Source of the DNA: Hylemonella sp.
Lineage (GTDB): Bacteria; Pseudomonadota; Gammaproteobacteria; Burkholderiales; Burkholderiaceae_C
Reading direction: 5' to 3'
Length of the DNA stretch: 64,000 nt
NCBI GenBank assembly: GCA_030680575.1
Contig: JAUXVI010000035.1
Coordinates: 30,630-94,629 of the forward strand
Shown: positions 54,968 through 63,859 of the stretch, piece after piece
Numbering within the stretch: position 1 is the stretch's first letter
Layout of the letters: the number at the start of each line of letters is the position of its first letter
The notes under the pieces: model-generated
What the model was told of the DNA's origin: nothing
What the model saw: the letters and a program-made list of their open reading frames with translations, nothing else
The model's database searches: none
Program-made: the position numbers and the translations under genes

Positions 54968-57837
54968 ACGAGATAGTGGTCAGGGAGACGAAGTCGACCT
55001 GCCCCTACTGTGGGGTGGGCTGTGGTGTCATCATCGAGTCGCAGGGCGCGCAGATCACTGGCGTGCGCGGCGACCCGGACCATCCGGCCAACTTCGGCCG
55101 GCTTTGCTCGAAAGGTTCGACGCTGCACCTGACGGCGACGCCGGACATCACGCAGCAGGTGCGCCTGCTCCAACCGATGCAGCGCCTGCAGCGTGGCGCG
55201 GCGCCGCAAGCACTGGGCTGGGACGCCGCGCTGGATCTGGCCAGCACACGCTTTGCGAACATCATCCGCACCCACGGCCCAGACGCGGTGGGCTTTTACG
55301 TCTCGGGCCAGTTGCTGACCGAGGACTACTACGTCTTCAACAAGCTGGCCAAGGGCCTGATCGGCACCAACAACATCGACACCAACTCGCGCCTGTGCAT
55401 GAGCAGCGCGGTGGCGGGCTACAAGCAGACGCTGGGCGCCGATGCGCCGCCAGCCTGCTATGAAGACATTGACCACGCCGACTGCCTGTTCATCGTTGGC
55501 TCCAACGCCGCCTGGGCGCATCCCGTGCTGTTTCGTCGCATCGAAGAAGCGAAAAAAGCCAACCCGGCGCTGAAGATCATCGTCGCCGACCCGCGCCGCA
55601 CCGACACCGCCGGCAGCGCCGACCTTTATCTGCCCATCCAACCTGGCACCGACGTGGCGCTGTTCAACGGCCTGCTCTACATCATGCTGTGGGAAGGCTG
55701 GCTCGACAGCGCCTATATCGCCGCCCATACCAGCGGCTTTGAGGCCCTCAAGGCCACGCTACAGGACTACACGCCCTACCTGGTGGCGCAGACCTGCGGC
55801 ATCGACAAGCAGGCGCTGTACGAGGCGGCACGCCTGTTTGCCACCGGCGGCAGTGGCGACCCGCAGCGGCGCGGCGCTACGCTCAGCCTGTATTGCCAGG
55901 GCCTCAACCAGAGCAGCAGCGGCACCGCCAAGAACGCCGCGCTGATCAACCTGCACCTGGCCACGGGCCAGATCGGCAAACCCGGCGCCGGCCCCTTCTC
56001 GCTCACCGGCCAGCCCAATGCCATGGGCGGGCGCGAGGTCGGCGGCATGGCCAACCTGCTGTCGGCCCACCGCGATTTGGCCAACCCGCAGCACCGTGCC
56101 GAAGTGGCCGCGCTGTGGGGCGTGCCCGATGTGCCGGCCAGACCCGGCAAAACGGCGGTGGAAATGTTCCAGGCTGCCGCTGACGGCGAAATCAAAGCAC
56201 TGTGGATTGCCTGCACCAACCCCGCCCACTCCATGCCCGACCAGGCCACCGTGCGCCGTGCCCTGGAACGCGCCGAGTTCGTGGTGGTGCAGGAAGCCTT
56301 CGCCACACCCTCCACCTGTGACTTCGCCGACCTGCTGCTGCCCGCCAGCACCTGGGGCGAGAAGGACGGCACCGTCACCAACAGCGAGCGCCGCATCTCG
56401 CGCGTGCGCGCGGCCGTACCGGCGCCGGGCCAGGCGCGCCACGACTGGCAGATTGCGGTGGATTTCGCACACCGGCTGGAGAAAGAAGTTGGGGTCGGAT
56501 CCGAATTCAGGACGACAACGCCGATGGAGGCCAACCACACTGAACGAAATTCGGCTCTGACCCCAAGTTCGCTGTTCGCGTACCCAACACCCGAATCAAT
56601 CTGGAACGAACACCGCGAATCCACCCGCGGCCGCGATCTCGACATCACCGGCCTGTCGTACCAGCAACTTGAAGCAGCGCCCCAGCAATGGCCCCTGCCA
56701 GAAGGTGCTCTTGAAGGCAAAGCCCGCCTGTACGAAGACGGCATCTTCCCCACGCCCGACGGCCGCGCCCGCTTCGCCAACACCGTCTACCGGGAAGTGG
56801 CCGAACCGCGCGAGTCACGCTTTCCGTTCTCTCTCACCACCGGCCGCCTGCGCGACCATTGGCACGGCATGAGCCGCACCGGCACGCTGGGCCGGCTGTT
56901 CGGCCATGTGGCAGAACCGGCGCTGCAGATGAATGCGCAGGATATGGCGCACCGCGGCCTGGCCGAGGGTGATCTGGTACACGTCACCAGCAAGCGTGGC
57001 TCCATCGTGGTGCCGCTGCAGGCCAGCGCGGAAGTGGCCGCCGGCCAGGCCTTCATGGCCATGCACTGGGGGCCGGAGTACCTGAGCGGTCAAAGCAGCA
57101 CCGGCCAACCGCTGGCCGGCGTCAACGCGCTCACCACCTCGGCCTTCTGCCCGGACTCCAAACAACCGGAGCTCAAGCACGCGGCGGTGAAGATTCTCAA
57201 GGCCGAGCTGCCGTGGACGCTGTTGGCCATGGCCTGGCTGCCGGCCGACAGCGCGCTGCGCACGCGCGAAGCGCTGCGCCGCCTGATGCTGCGTTTTCCC
57301 TTTGCCAGTTGCGTGCCGTTCGGGCGCGATCGCACGGGTGTGCTGCTGCGTGCCGCCGCGCATGAAGCACCACCGGCCGATCTGCTGGCCGAGGTGGAAG
57401 CCTTGTTCAATCTGCGCGACGCCAGCGTGCTGCACTACGCCGACCCCAAACGCGGCCAACGCCGTGCCGTGCGGGTGCACCGCACGCATGAGCAGACCAC
57501 GGTGGAAGGTTTTCTGCTGGCCGGCGACACGCGTGCCGAGGTCTGGCTCAAGACCCTGCTCCAGGACGAACTGCCGGCGCAGGCCTACGGCCGTGCGCTG
57601 CTGCAAGGCAGTGCCACTGCCCCGGTGGCATTGGCAGCGCGCAGCCGCCAGGTCTGTACCTGTTTCAACGTCAGCGAAAGCGCGATCCACACGCAGCTCA
57701 CGCACTGCCGCGGCAGCGAAGGTGAACGCCTGGCCCAACTGCAGCAAGCCCTGCAGTGCGGCACCAACTGCGGCTCCTGCGTGCCCGAGCTGCAACGCCT
57801 GGTGCGCGCCTCTGCGCCCTTGCAGCAGGCGGCTTGA
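54964..57837 (+). CDS. nasA: Assimilatory nitrate reductase, catalytic subunit
   Basis: A 957-residue molybdenum enzyme reducing nitrate to nitrite in the cytoplasm. The N-terminal 4Fe-4S ligands are Cys 13, 16, 20 and 48 (CPYCGVGC ... LCSKG). Cys ~145 in RLCMSSAV is the expected molybdenum ligand. The molybdopterin-binding C-terminal domain follows, then a BFD-like 2Fe-2S domain (CTCFNVSE ... CGTNCGSCVPEL) that takes electrons. Residues ~510-534 come from an inserted palindromic element read in frame. No separate NasB-type electron-transfer protein is encoded nearby. Confidence 0.96.
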   Translation: MNEIVVRETKSTCPYCGVGCGVIIESQGAQITGVRGDPDHPANFGRLCSKGSTLHLTATPDITQQVRLLQPMQRLQRGAAPQALGWDAALDLASTRFANIIRTHGPDAVGFYVSGQLLTEDYYVFNKLAKGLIGTNNIDTNSRLCMSSAVAGYKQTLGADAPPACYEDIDHADCLFIVGSNAAWAHPVLFRRIEEAKKANPALKIIVADPRRTDTAGSADLYLPIQPGTDVALFNGLLYIMLWEGWLDSAYIAAHTSGFEALKATLQDYTPYLVAQTCGIDKQALYEAARLFATGGSGDPQRRGATLSLYCQGLNQSSSGTAKNAALINLHLATGQIGKPGAGPFSLTGQPNAMGGREVGGMANLLSAHRDLANPQHRAEVAALWGVPDVPARPGKTAVEMFQAAADGEIKALWIACTNPAHSMPDQATVRRALERAEFVVVQEAFATPSTCDFADLLLPASTWGEKDGTVTNSERRISRVRAAVPAPGQARHDWQIAVDFAHRLEKEVGVGSEFRTTTPMEANHTERNSALTPSSLFAYPTPESIWNEHRESTRGRDLDITGLSYQQLEAAPQQWPLPEGALEGKARLYEDGIFPTPDGRARFANTVYREVAEPRESRFPFSLTTGRLRDHWHGMSRTGTLGRLFGHVAEPALQMNAQDMAHRGLAEGDLVHVTSKRGSIVVPLQASAEVAAGQAFMAMHWGPEYLSGQSSTGQPLAGVNALTTSAFCPDSKQPELKHAAVKILKAELPWTLLAMAWLPADSALRTREALRRLMLRFPFASCVPFGRDRTGVLLRAAAHEAPPADLLAEVEALFNLRDASVLHYADPKRGQRRAVRVHRTHEQTTVEGFLLAGDTRAEVWLKTLLQDELPAQAYGRALLQGSATAPVALAARSRQVCTCFNVSESAIHTQLTHCRGSEGERLAQLQQALQCGTNCGSCVPELQRLVRASAPLQQAA
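56491..56564. repeat. REP-like palindromic element inserted in frame in nasA
   Basis: GGGGTCGGATCCGAATTC at 56491 is matched 37 bases later by GAAATTCGGCTCTGACCCC, its inverted complement with few changes. Such GGGGTCAGA.CCGAATT arms are typical of REP elements moved by RAYT transposases. The ~75-bp element keeps the reading frame and adds about 25 residues starting VGSEFRTTTPMEANH to NasA, in a loop before FAYPTPES. Confidence 0.75.
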
Positions 57838-57903
57838 ACTGGGCTCGGCACGTGAATCAGCTTATTACCAAAATTTATAACAACGGGTTCAAAATCTCTA
57901 TCC

Positions 57904-58806
57904 ATGGGCATTGGCAACTACATCCGAGAAATTGGCCGCGGCAAGGAAGGCGCGCGGTCGTTGTCGCGCGTGCAAGCGGCTGATCTGTTCGGCCAAGTAC
58001 TCGATGGCACGGTGACCGACCTGGAGGTTGGCGCCTTCTGCCTGGCCATGCGCATCAAGGGCGAAACGCCGGAAGAGATGGCTGGCTTTCTCAATGCCAC
58101 CCACGCCCGACTGCAGCACGTGCCGGCACAGCAGCCGGTGGTGGTGCTGCCGAGCTACAACGGCGCGCGCAAGCTGCCCGGCCTGCTGCCGCTGCTGGCC
58201 CTGCTGCTGGCGCGCGAGGGCTTGCCCGTGCTGGTGCATGGCACACCCACCGAGTCGGCCCGGGTTTACACGTCAGAAGTGCTGCTAGACCTTGATATTC
58301 CAGCGCAAAAAGCTATCAAAAGCATAGCGAATGGCGAGGTGCAATTCGTGCCCACGGCGCTGCTGAATCCCGGCCTGCAGCGCCTGCTGGAAGTGCGCCG
58401 CGTGGTTGGCCTGCGCAACCCGGCGCACAGCCTGGTCAAGCTCATGAACCCGGTGGCTGGCAAGGCGCTGATCGTCAGCAGCTACACCCACCCCGAGTAC
58501 GCGCAGTCGATGGCGGCCACCTTCGAACTGATCCAGGCCAACGCCTTGCTGCTGCGCGGCACCGAAGGCGAAGCCGTGGCCGATGCGCGCCGCATGCCGC
58601 AGATGGACGGCTTCATCGCCGGCCAGCGCAGCAGCTTGCAGGAAGCGCAAAGTGGCTCGCTGCTGGCCCTGCCCGGCCTGCCGCAAAGCCCCGATGCCGC
58701 CGCCACCGCGACCTACATCCACGAGGTGCTGGCCGGCCGCAGCGAAGTGCCGGCACCGATTGCGGTGCAGGTGGAACACATCTTGCGTCTGATCCGTCAG
58801 ATCTAA
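57904..58806 (+). CDS. ybiB: YbiB-like protein (anthranilate phosphoribosyltransferase fold, nucleic-acid binding family)
   Basis: A 300-residue protein resembling YbiB/TrpD2: an N-terminal helical domain (LGQVLDG-type opening with EVGAFCLAMRIKGETPEE) and a phosphoribosyltransferase-like domain (VLPSYNGARKLPGL, VLVHGTPTES). The catalytic glycine-rich loop of true TrpD is altered; YbiB of E. coli binds DNA without enzyme activity. It commonly follows nasA in Burkholderiales. Codons around residues 127-142 come from an in-frame copy of the GCTATC repeat. Role in nitrate assimilation unknown. Confidence 0.85.
   Translation: MGIGNYIREIGRGKEGARSLSRVQAADLFGQVLDGTVTDLEVGAFCLAMRIKGETPEEMAGFLNATHARLQHVPAQQPVVVLPSYNGARKLPGLLPLLALLLAREGLPVLVHGTPTESARVYTSEVLLDLDIPAQKAIKSIANGEVQFVPTALLNPGLQRLLEVRRVVGLRNPAHSLVKLMNPVAGKALIVSSYTHPEYAQSMAATFELIQANALLLRGTEGEAVADARRMPQMDGFIAGQRSSLQEAQSGSLLALPGLPQSPDAAATATYIHEVLAGRSEVPAPIAVQVEHILRLIRQI
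58283..58330 (+). repeat. In-frame GCTATC-family repeat in ybiB
   Basis: The stretch ends CAGCGCAAAAAGCTATCAAA followed by AGCATAGC, the GCGC-GCTATC-ATAGC order of the family. It encodes AQKAIKSIA in a surface region of YbiB and leaves the frame open. Confidence 0.65.
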
Positions 58807-58825
58807 CTCGCCCCTGGAGCCCGCC

Positions 58826-59632
58826 ATGACCCAGCCCTCTTTTTCCTCACTTGGTTCAGCCCTCGGCAGCTGCACCCTGGTCGGCGCCGGCCCGGGCGAC
58901 CCGGAACTGCTCACGCTCAAGGCCTTGAAGGCCATTCAAAGCGCCAGCGTGCTGTTCGTCGACGATCTGGTGAACGAGGCCATCGTCGCCCACGCCGCGC
59001 CCACGGCGCGCATCGTCTACGTCGGCAAGCGCGGCGGCTGCAAGTCGACACCGCAGTCCTTCATCGAAAAACTCATGATCACCGCCGTGCGTGAAGGCGA
59101 GCGCGTGGTGCGCTTGAAGGGCGGCGACCCGTTCATCTTCGGCCGCGGCGGCGAGGAAGTGGAACATTTGCAGCAAGCCGGCATCCGTGTCGAGGTGATC
59201 AACGGCATCACCTCCGGCCTGGCCGCCGTCACGTCCCTGGGCGTGCCGCTCACCCACCGCGACCACGCGCACGGCGTGCTGTTCCTTACCGGCCACGCCA
59301 AACCCGGCGACAACGGGCCGGACTGGCGCGCGATTGCCGCCACCGCGCGCACGGCCAAGCTCACACTGGTGATCTACATGGGCGTCAGCGGCGCACAGCA
59401 AATCGAGCACGGCCTGCTGTCCGGCCTGCCGGGCGACACACCGGTGGCGCTGATCCAGAACGCCTCGCTGCCCAGCCAGCGCCACGCCGTCAGCACACTG
59501 GCCGAATTGCACGCCACGCTGGTGCGCGAAGAACTCGGCAGCCCCTGCGTCATCGTGGTGGGTGACGTGCTGCAGGGTCTGCTTCAGCTGCAACAACAAG
59601 AAACTGGCCCGGCCTTTGCTTGGGGTACCTGA
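58826..59632 (+). CDS. cobA: Uroporphyrinogen-III C-methyltransferase
   Basis: A 268-residue SAM-dependent enzyme converting uroporphyrinogen III to precorrin-2, the first step to sirohaem. Motifs: LVGAGPGDPELLTLKAL, VLFVDDLV, VYVGKRGGCKSTPQ, VRLKGGDPFIFGRGGEE and INGITSGLAAVTSLGVPLTHRD in parts. It lacks the dehydrogenase/ferrochelatase half of CysG, so another protein must finish sirohaem. Its place next to nirBD makes sense because NirB needs sirohaem. A GGAG site precedes ATG 58826. Confidence 0.96.
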   Translation: MTQPSFSSLGSALGSCTLVGAGPGDPELLTLKALKAIQSASVLFVDDLVNEAIVAHAAPTARIVYVGKRGGCKSTPQSFIEKLMITAVREGERVVRLKGGDPFIFGRGGEEVEHLQQAGIRVEVINGITSGLAAVTSLGVPLTHRDHAHGVLFLTGHAKPGDNGPDWRAIAATARTAKLTLVIYMGVSGAQQIEHGLLSGLPGDTPVALIQNASLPSQRHAVSTLAELHATLVREELGSPCVIVVGDVLQGLLQLQQQETGPAFAWGT

Positions 59633-59671
59633 GCGGGGTCGTTGGGCCCCGCCTTGAAGCGGGAGCCCATA

Positions 59672-60367
59672 ATGAACCACACGTTTTCCGTCGCTGTCAC
59701 ACCCACTCCCCCCACGGCAGTTGCAGCCGCCACCACGGTGGCCGGCCTGTCGCTTGTCAACCTGGCGGCACGCCAGCGCATGCTGTCGCAGCGCATGATC
59801 CTGCAGACCGTGCTGGCGTCGCAGGGGGATGCCGTCAAACTGGAAGAGGCCCGCAAATCGCTGCACGTCTTCACCGAAAGCCAGCAGCACCTGCAGGGCA
59901 CACCACGCCAGCTGGAAGCCAGCAGCGCGCGCAAGATCGAAGCGACCTACCACGGAGCCCAAGGCGTGGCGCACGTGATTGAGGCCTTCATCAGCCTGGT
60001 GCGCACCACGCTGGACCACATTGCACACCGCAGTGCACGCCAGGCCGACACCTTGGCCGAGCTGGTGAGCCACACCGACAAGGTGCTGGCGGCACTCAAC
60101 ACCGCCACCACCGCCTTCGACGAGATCACCAAGGCCAAGTCCGACGCCATGATGCGTGAACTCAGCGGCATCGTGGGCGACATCCAGAGCGTGGCCAAGG
60201 AAGCCAAGGTGGTGAGCTTCAACGCCCAGGTCATGGCAGCACGCGCCGGCCAGCACGGGCGCGAGTTCGCCGTCGTGGCCACGGTACTGTCCAACATCAC
60301 CGGCGAGATCGACGGCCTGACGCGCAAGGCCATGCTGCTGGCCGACCGCAACAAGCTGGCGGCGTAG
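59672..60367 (+). CDS. Soluble PilJ-domain protein with a short chemoreceptor-like hairpin
   Basis: A 231-residue protein without membrane helices. The N-terminal half is a PilJ-type (type IV pili chemotaxis transducer N-terminal) domain with LAARQRMLSQRMILQ, the motif shared with nitrate sensors such as NarX. The C-terminal half is a helical hairpin resembling the chemoreceptor tip (VVSFNAQVMAARAGQHGREF). It ends the nitrate cluster, so a role as a cytoplasmic nitrate or nitrite sensor is possible but unproven. ATG 59672 has a GGGAG site; a TTG at 59642 is less likely. Confidence 0.75.
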   Translation: MNHTFSVAVTPTPPTAVAAATTVAGLSLVNLAARQRMLSQRMILQTVLASQGDAVKLEEARKSLHVFTESQQHLQGTPRQLEASSARKIEATYHGAQGVAHVIEAFISLVRTTLDHIAHRSARQADTLAELVSHTDKVLAALNTATTAFDEITKAKSDAMMRELSGIVGDIQSVAKEAKVVSFNAQVMAARAGQHGREFAVVATVLSNITGEIDGLTRKAMLLADRNKLAA

Positions 60368-60375
60368 CAGTTGAA

Positions 60376-60462
60376 CACCCCCAGGCTACGCGCACTTCGT
60401 GTCGCTACGCCACCCCCCTCAAGGGGGCAACGCCAGTGGCCCGGCGAAGCCGGTTCCACGGC
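60376..60462 (+). repeat. GC-rich dispersed intergenic repeat
   Basis: The blocks CCAGGCTACGCGCACTTCGT, GTCGCTACGCCACCCCCCTC, AAGGGGGCAACGCCAGTGGC and CCGGCGAAGCCGGTTCCACG repeat the element at 30633-30730 with high identity. It contains CCCCCTcaaGGGGG and CCGGC-gaa-GCCGG hairpins, and may double as a terminator after the nitrate cluster. Confidence 0.75.
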
Positions 60463-60520
60463 GTTTCCCGCTTGGACCTTTATGTGCGCTGCGCCTCACG
60501 CGCCGGATCAGCCTCTACAT

Positions 60521-60600
60521 CGCCGCCGGGCCGCCCCAAGGCGATGCCGGTCTCCCGGGGGGCAGCGACCACACGCCCTTTGGGAGCGTGGGGGCTAATA
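60521..60600 (+). repeat. GC-rich dispersed intergenic repeat, second type
   Basis: CCGCCGGGCCGCCCCAAGGC, then TCCCGGGGGGCAGCGA, then ACACGCCCTTTGGGAGCGTG GGGGC match the nuoC-nuoD copy at 23803-23880 in order. It lies directly upstream of the flavoprotein gene. Confidence 0.7.
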
Positions 60601-60610
60601 AACTCGGGCC

Positions 60611-61858
60611 ATGCAGAAATTCGATGTCGTTGTGGTCGGCGCTGGCGCGGCCGGTCTGTTTTGTGCGGGCGTGGCCGGTCAGCGGGGCCTCAAGGTGCTG
60701 GTGCTGGACCACAGCCCGAAAGTGGCGGAGAAGATCCGCATCTCGGGCGGCGGGCGTTGCAACTTCACCAACCGCGACCTTGACGTGCGCGCGCCGCAGA
60801 AACACTTCATCAGCGACAACCCCAACTTCTGCCGCTCCGCGCTGTCACGCTACACGCCGCAGGACTTCCTCGCGCTGCTGCAGCGCGACGGCATTGCCTT
60901 CCACGAAAAGCACAAGGGCCAGCTGTTCTGCGACCGCTCGGCCGACGACATCGTCCAACTGCTGCTGCGCGAGTGCGAGGCCGGCGGCGTCACACGCTGG
61001 CAGCCCTGCGGTGTGAAAAATGTGAGGTTTTCGGCCTCCAGCTCAGACGGAACGGGCGCAGGCAGCTATGAAATCGATAGTGACCAGGGCACGGTGCAAT
61101 GTCGCGCGGTGGTGGTAGCCACCGGCGGCCTGTCGATACCGAAGATCGGCGCCACCGACTTCGGTTACCGCATCGCCAAGCAGTTCGGCCTCAAACTCAT
61201 CGAGCCGCGCCCCGCGCTGGTGCCCCTGACCTTCGACGGCGCCGCCTGGGCGCCCTACGCCGGTCTGGCCGGCTTGGCGCTGCCAGTGCAGATCGAGACT
61301 GGCACGAAGAAGGAGCGCATGGCCTTTCTGGAAGACCTGCTGTTCACCCACCGCGGCCTGTCGGGCCCGGCGGTGCTGCAGATCTCCAGCTACTGGCGCG
61401 CCAACACACCGATCCGCCTGAACCTGGCGCCCGAGCAGGACTTGCTGCAGTTCCTGCAGCAGGCCAAGGCGCGCTCGCGCAAGCTGATCGCCAACGAACT
61501 CGCCACCCAGTTGCCCAGCCGGCTGGCCGAGGCCTGGGTGCAGCAGGACGCCGCCTGGCAGCGCCCGGTGAACGAAGCGAGCGACAAGGCGCTGGCCGCA
61601 CTGGCCACCCGCCTGTCGGCCTGGGAACTCACGCCCACCGGCACCGAGGGCTACGCCAAGGCCGAGGTCACCGCCGGCGGCGTGGACACCCGCGAGCTCT
61701 CCAGCCAGACCATGGAAGCGCAGAAGCAGCCCGGCCTGTACTTCATCGGCGAGGTGGTGGACGTGACGGGTTGGCTGGGCGGTTACAACTTCCAGTGGGC
61801 TTGGGCTAGCGCTCACGCCTGCGGCGTGGCGCTAGCCCAAGCCCTGCGGGCTGAATGA
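60611..61858 (+). CDS. FAD-dependent oxidoreductase, BaiN/HI0933 (YhiN) family
   Basis: A 415-residue flavoprotein. The dinucleotide-binding motif is [17 protein letters not shown], followed by [16 protein letters not shown], the family signature. Near the C-terminus, [19 protein letters not shown] and [20 protein letters not shown] complete the FAD site. The physiological substrate of most members is unknown; BaiN reduces bile-acid intermediates. Residues ~141-157 are encoded by an in-frame copy of the GCTATC repeat (61033-61080). Confidence 0.92.
   Translation: MQKFDVVVVGAGAAGLFCAGVAGQRGLKVLVLDHSPKVAEKIRISGGGRCNFTNRDLDVRAPQKHFISDNPNFCRSALSRYTPQDFLALLQRDGIAFHEKHKGQLFCDRSADDIVQLLLRECEAGGVTRWQPCGVKNVRFSASSSDGTGAGSYEIDSDQGTVQCRAVVVATGGLSIPKIGATDFGYRIAKQFGLKLIEPRPALVPLTFDGAAWAPYAGLAGLALPVQIETGTKKERMAFLEDLLFTHRGLSGPAVLQISSYWRANTPIRLNLAPEQDLLQFLQQAKARSRKLIANELATQLPSRLAEAWVQQDAAWQRPVNEASDKALAALATRLSAWELTPTGTEGYAKAEVTAGGVDTRELSSQTMEAQKQPGLYFIGEVVDVTGWLGGYNFQWAWASAHACGVALAQALRAE
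61033..61080 (+). repeat. In-frame GCTATC-family repeat in the flavoprotein gene
   Basis: GGCCTCCAGCTCAG, then GGGCGCAGGCAGCTATGAAA and TCGATAG follow the block order of the copy at 54527. It encodes a loop with [16 protein letters not shown] and does not break the frame. Confidence 0.6.
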
Positions 61859-61861
61859 GGT

Positions 61862-61945
61862 TTCCCCCCACGCCCGCACTGCGTGTCGGGCGTTGCCCCT
61901 CCAGGGGCAGGCCGCCTACGGCGGCCCTGGTTTTCCCGGCTCTGG
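61862..61945 (+). repeat. GC-rich dispersed intergenic repeat, third type
   Basis: CCCCCCACGCCCGCACTGCG, TGTCGGGCGTTGCCCCTCCA and GGGGCAGGCCGCCTACGGCG resemble the same Comamonadaceae-like mosaic repeats (GCGTGTCG, CCCTCcaGGGG and palindromic GCCGCCTACGGCGGC). It separates the flavoprotein gene from rpsU. Confidence 0.55.
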
Positions 61946-61957
61946 CGGGGCGGACGG

Positions 61958-61985
61958 TTGCCGGCGCTGGCCAAACGGCTATAAT
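61958..61985 (+). promoter_or_regulatory. Sigma-70-type promoter of rpsU
   Basis: TTGCCG (61958-61963) and a perfect TATAAT (61980-61985) are separated by 16 bases, about 128 bases before the rpsU start. This is the best sigma-70 promoter seen in the window. Confidence 0.75.
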
Positions 61986-62112
61986 GTTTGACTTTGCTGG
62001 CATAGCCCCGCCGGCCAATACTAGTTACAGGCGGGGCACTTCGCGGTACATGGCGTACAGGCCCGATCTTCCTGTCCTCCCTCTGACCGCACATTTCGGA
62101 AATCAAGACGTA

Positions 62113-62325
62113 ATGACGACCATTCGTGTTAAAGAAAACGAGCCGTTTGACGTGGCACTGCGCCGCTTCAAGCGCACCATTGAAAAACTGGGCCTGCTGA
62201 CCGACCTCCGTGCACGCGAGTTCTACGAGAAGCCGACCGCCGAGCGCAAACGCAAGAAGGCTGCCGCTGTGAAGCGCAACTACAAACGTATCCGCTCGAT
62301 GCAGCTGCCCAAGAAGCTGTACTGA
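62113..62325 (+). CDS. rpsU: 30S ribosomal protein S21
   Basis: A 70-residue basic protein of the small ribosomal subunit. It begins [20 protein letters not shown] and ends with the Lys/Arg-rich [23 protein letters not shown] 62113 gives the standard length. It stands alone with its own promoter and terminator, upstream of the YqeY gene, as often found. Confidence 0.97.
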   Translation: MTTIRVKENEPFDVALRRFKRTIEKLGLLTDLRAREFYEKPTAERKRKKAAAVKRNYKRIRSMQLPKKLY

Positions 62326-62360
62326 TCGCGCCGGGGTCCGAGACCTCAGAGCATCCATAA

Positions 62361-62397
62361 CCCGCGCTCGGGACGCCAGGCGCGGGTTTTGTTTTTT
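62361..62397 (+). terminator. Intrinsic terminator after rpsU
   Basis: CCCGCGC (62361-62367) and GCGCGGG (62380-62386) form a stem followed by TTTTGTTTTTT. It lies 15 bases before the YqeY gene, so it may let part of the transcription through. Confidence 0.88.
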
Positions 62398-62411
62398 CCG
62401 GAGATACAACC

Positions 62412-62858
62412 ATGTCACTCAAAGACCAAATCACCGAAGACATGAAGGCCGCCATGCGCGCCAAGGACAGCGAACGCCTGGGCACCATCCGCCTGCTGCA
62501 GGCCGCGCTGAAGCAAAAAGAAGTTGACGAGCGCATCACGCTCGACGACGTGGCCGTGGTCGCCGTGATCGACAAGCTGATCAAGCAGCGCAAGGACTCG
62601 GTCGCCGCCTTCGTGCAGGCGGCCCGCCAGGATCTGGCCGACAAGGAAAGCGCCGAGATCAAGGTGCTGGAAGCCTACCTGCCGCAGCGCATGAGCGCCG
62701 ACGAAGTGGCCGCCGAAGTCAAGTCCATCGTGGCCGAACTCGGTGCCAAGGGTCCCGGCGACATGGGCAAGGTCATGGGCGTGGTCAAGACCCGCCTGGC
62801 CGGCAAGGCCGAGATGGGCCAAGTGTCGGCTGCCGTGAAGGCCGCGCTGGCCGGTTGA
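62412..62858 (+). CDS. GatB/YqeY domain protein
   Basis: A 148-residue all-helical protein of the YqeY family. Family sequence includes LKDQITEDMKAAMRAKDSERL, TIRLLQAALKQKEVDER and the C-terminal GPGDMGKVMGVVKTRLAGKAEMGQVS in parts, which resembles the tRNA-binding tail of GatB. A role in tRNA-dependent amidation is often proposed but not proven. It follows rpsU, a common arrangement. Confidence 0.93.
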   Translation: MSLKDQITEDMKAAMRAKDSERLGTIRLLQAALKQKEVDERITLDDVAVVAVIDKLIKQRKDSVAAFVQAARQDLADKESAEIKVLEAYLPQRMSADEVAAEVKSIVAELGAKGPGDMGKVMGVVKTRLAGKAEMGQVSAAVKAALAG

Positions 62859-62885
62859 TGCTGCACCTCCAGGTGGGGTTCGCCC

Positions 62886-63695
62886 TCACCCGGGAGCGCC
62901 CGCCACGGCGGGTGCCGGATAGCGATAGCGCAACAACCGGTCGTAGGTCCGGTAACCCAGCCGCTGGTAGATCGGCTCACCATACGGACTGGCCTGCAAG
63001 GTGACCACGCGCGCCCCGCTGGCAAACCCGGCATGGGTGGCCAGCCGGGTGCACAACTCTCCCAGGCCCGAGCGCTGCGCAGCAGCCGTGGTGCCGACCC
63101 AATAGATCCCAGCCCCCTCGCCACTGAGAATCGTCAGCGCAGTCGACACCGGCACGTCGTCACGGTAGGCAACAAAGCCGATGACCTGCGGCGACAACAA
63201 GGCCTCTGGTTTCCCGAAAAACACCCGGGTTTCCTCCGCCGGCAGCTTGAGCGCCTCATAGGCTTCGGCGCTGATCTCCATCGCATCCTGCACACGCGCC
63301 ACGTCGTCAAAGCGTTCGATGCGAATACCTGCTGGAATGACTGGTTCGGCCACTGGCATCTCGATCAGCATGCACGGGTTGTCGCCCAGTGGCGTCAGCC
63401 CTTCCGCCTGCAACGCCTCGACCAGGCCCTGATCCCGGCTGCCCCGCACCAGTACGGCAAAGCCCCGGCCTCGCTGCGAGAAAAATGCCTGCGACCGCGC
63501 CAGCACCTCGGCTGCTGGAATGCTGCCGTCGGTCCGTGCCACGCAGTTGCGAAACACCCCCGGGAAGGCATTCGCGCCCGCCATCATCAACACGCCGTCT
63601 TGCTCAACGAGTTCACACGGAGACTGCCAGCGGGCATGTTCGCGTATCGCCTGAAGCAGATTGGCGTCGCTCAATTCATGGGCTGGCAGATTCAT
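62886..63695 (-). CDS. GNAT-family N-acetyltransferase
   Basis: A 269-residue acetyltransferase. The C-terminal domain carries the acetyl-CoA region (VGTTAAAQRSGLGELCTRLA, motif A of GNAT enzymes) and LQASPYGEPIYQRLGY, the typical motif B. The N-terminal half is a second, degenerate GNAT-like unit. The substrate is unknown. ATG 63695 is preferred; a TTG at 63746 would add 17 residues. It converges with the YqeY gene and is preceded by an insertion sequence. Confidence 0.83.
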   Translation of the reverse strand: MNLPAHELSDANLLQAIREHARWQSPCELVEQDGVLMMAGANAFPGVFRNCVARTDGSIPAAEVLARSQAFFSQRGRGFAVLVRGSRDQGLVEALQAEGLTPLGDNPCMLIEMPVAEPVIPAGIRIERFDDVARVQDAMEISAEAYEALKLPAEETRVFFGKPEALLSPQVIGFVAYRDDVPVSTALTILSGEGAGIYWVGTTAAAQRSGLGELCTRLATHAGFASGARVVTLQASPYGEPIYQRLGYRTYDRLLRYRYPAPAVAGAPG

Positions 63696-63859
63696 CACAA
63701 CGTGTTCCACCTCTTTGAGATCCCTCACGCAGAAAATAGACAACAAGCCCGACGATAGTTGAAGGGGTTAGACGAGATGATCTCGGAGCGTAATTCGACT
63801 GAGACCAATGACGCCCCATTTTTCCGCTCACCCAGACTTTGAACTCTGGTGAGTTAATT

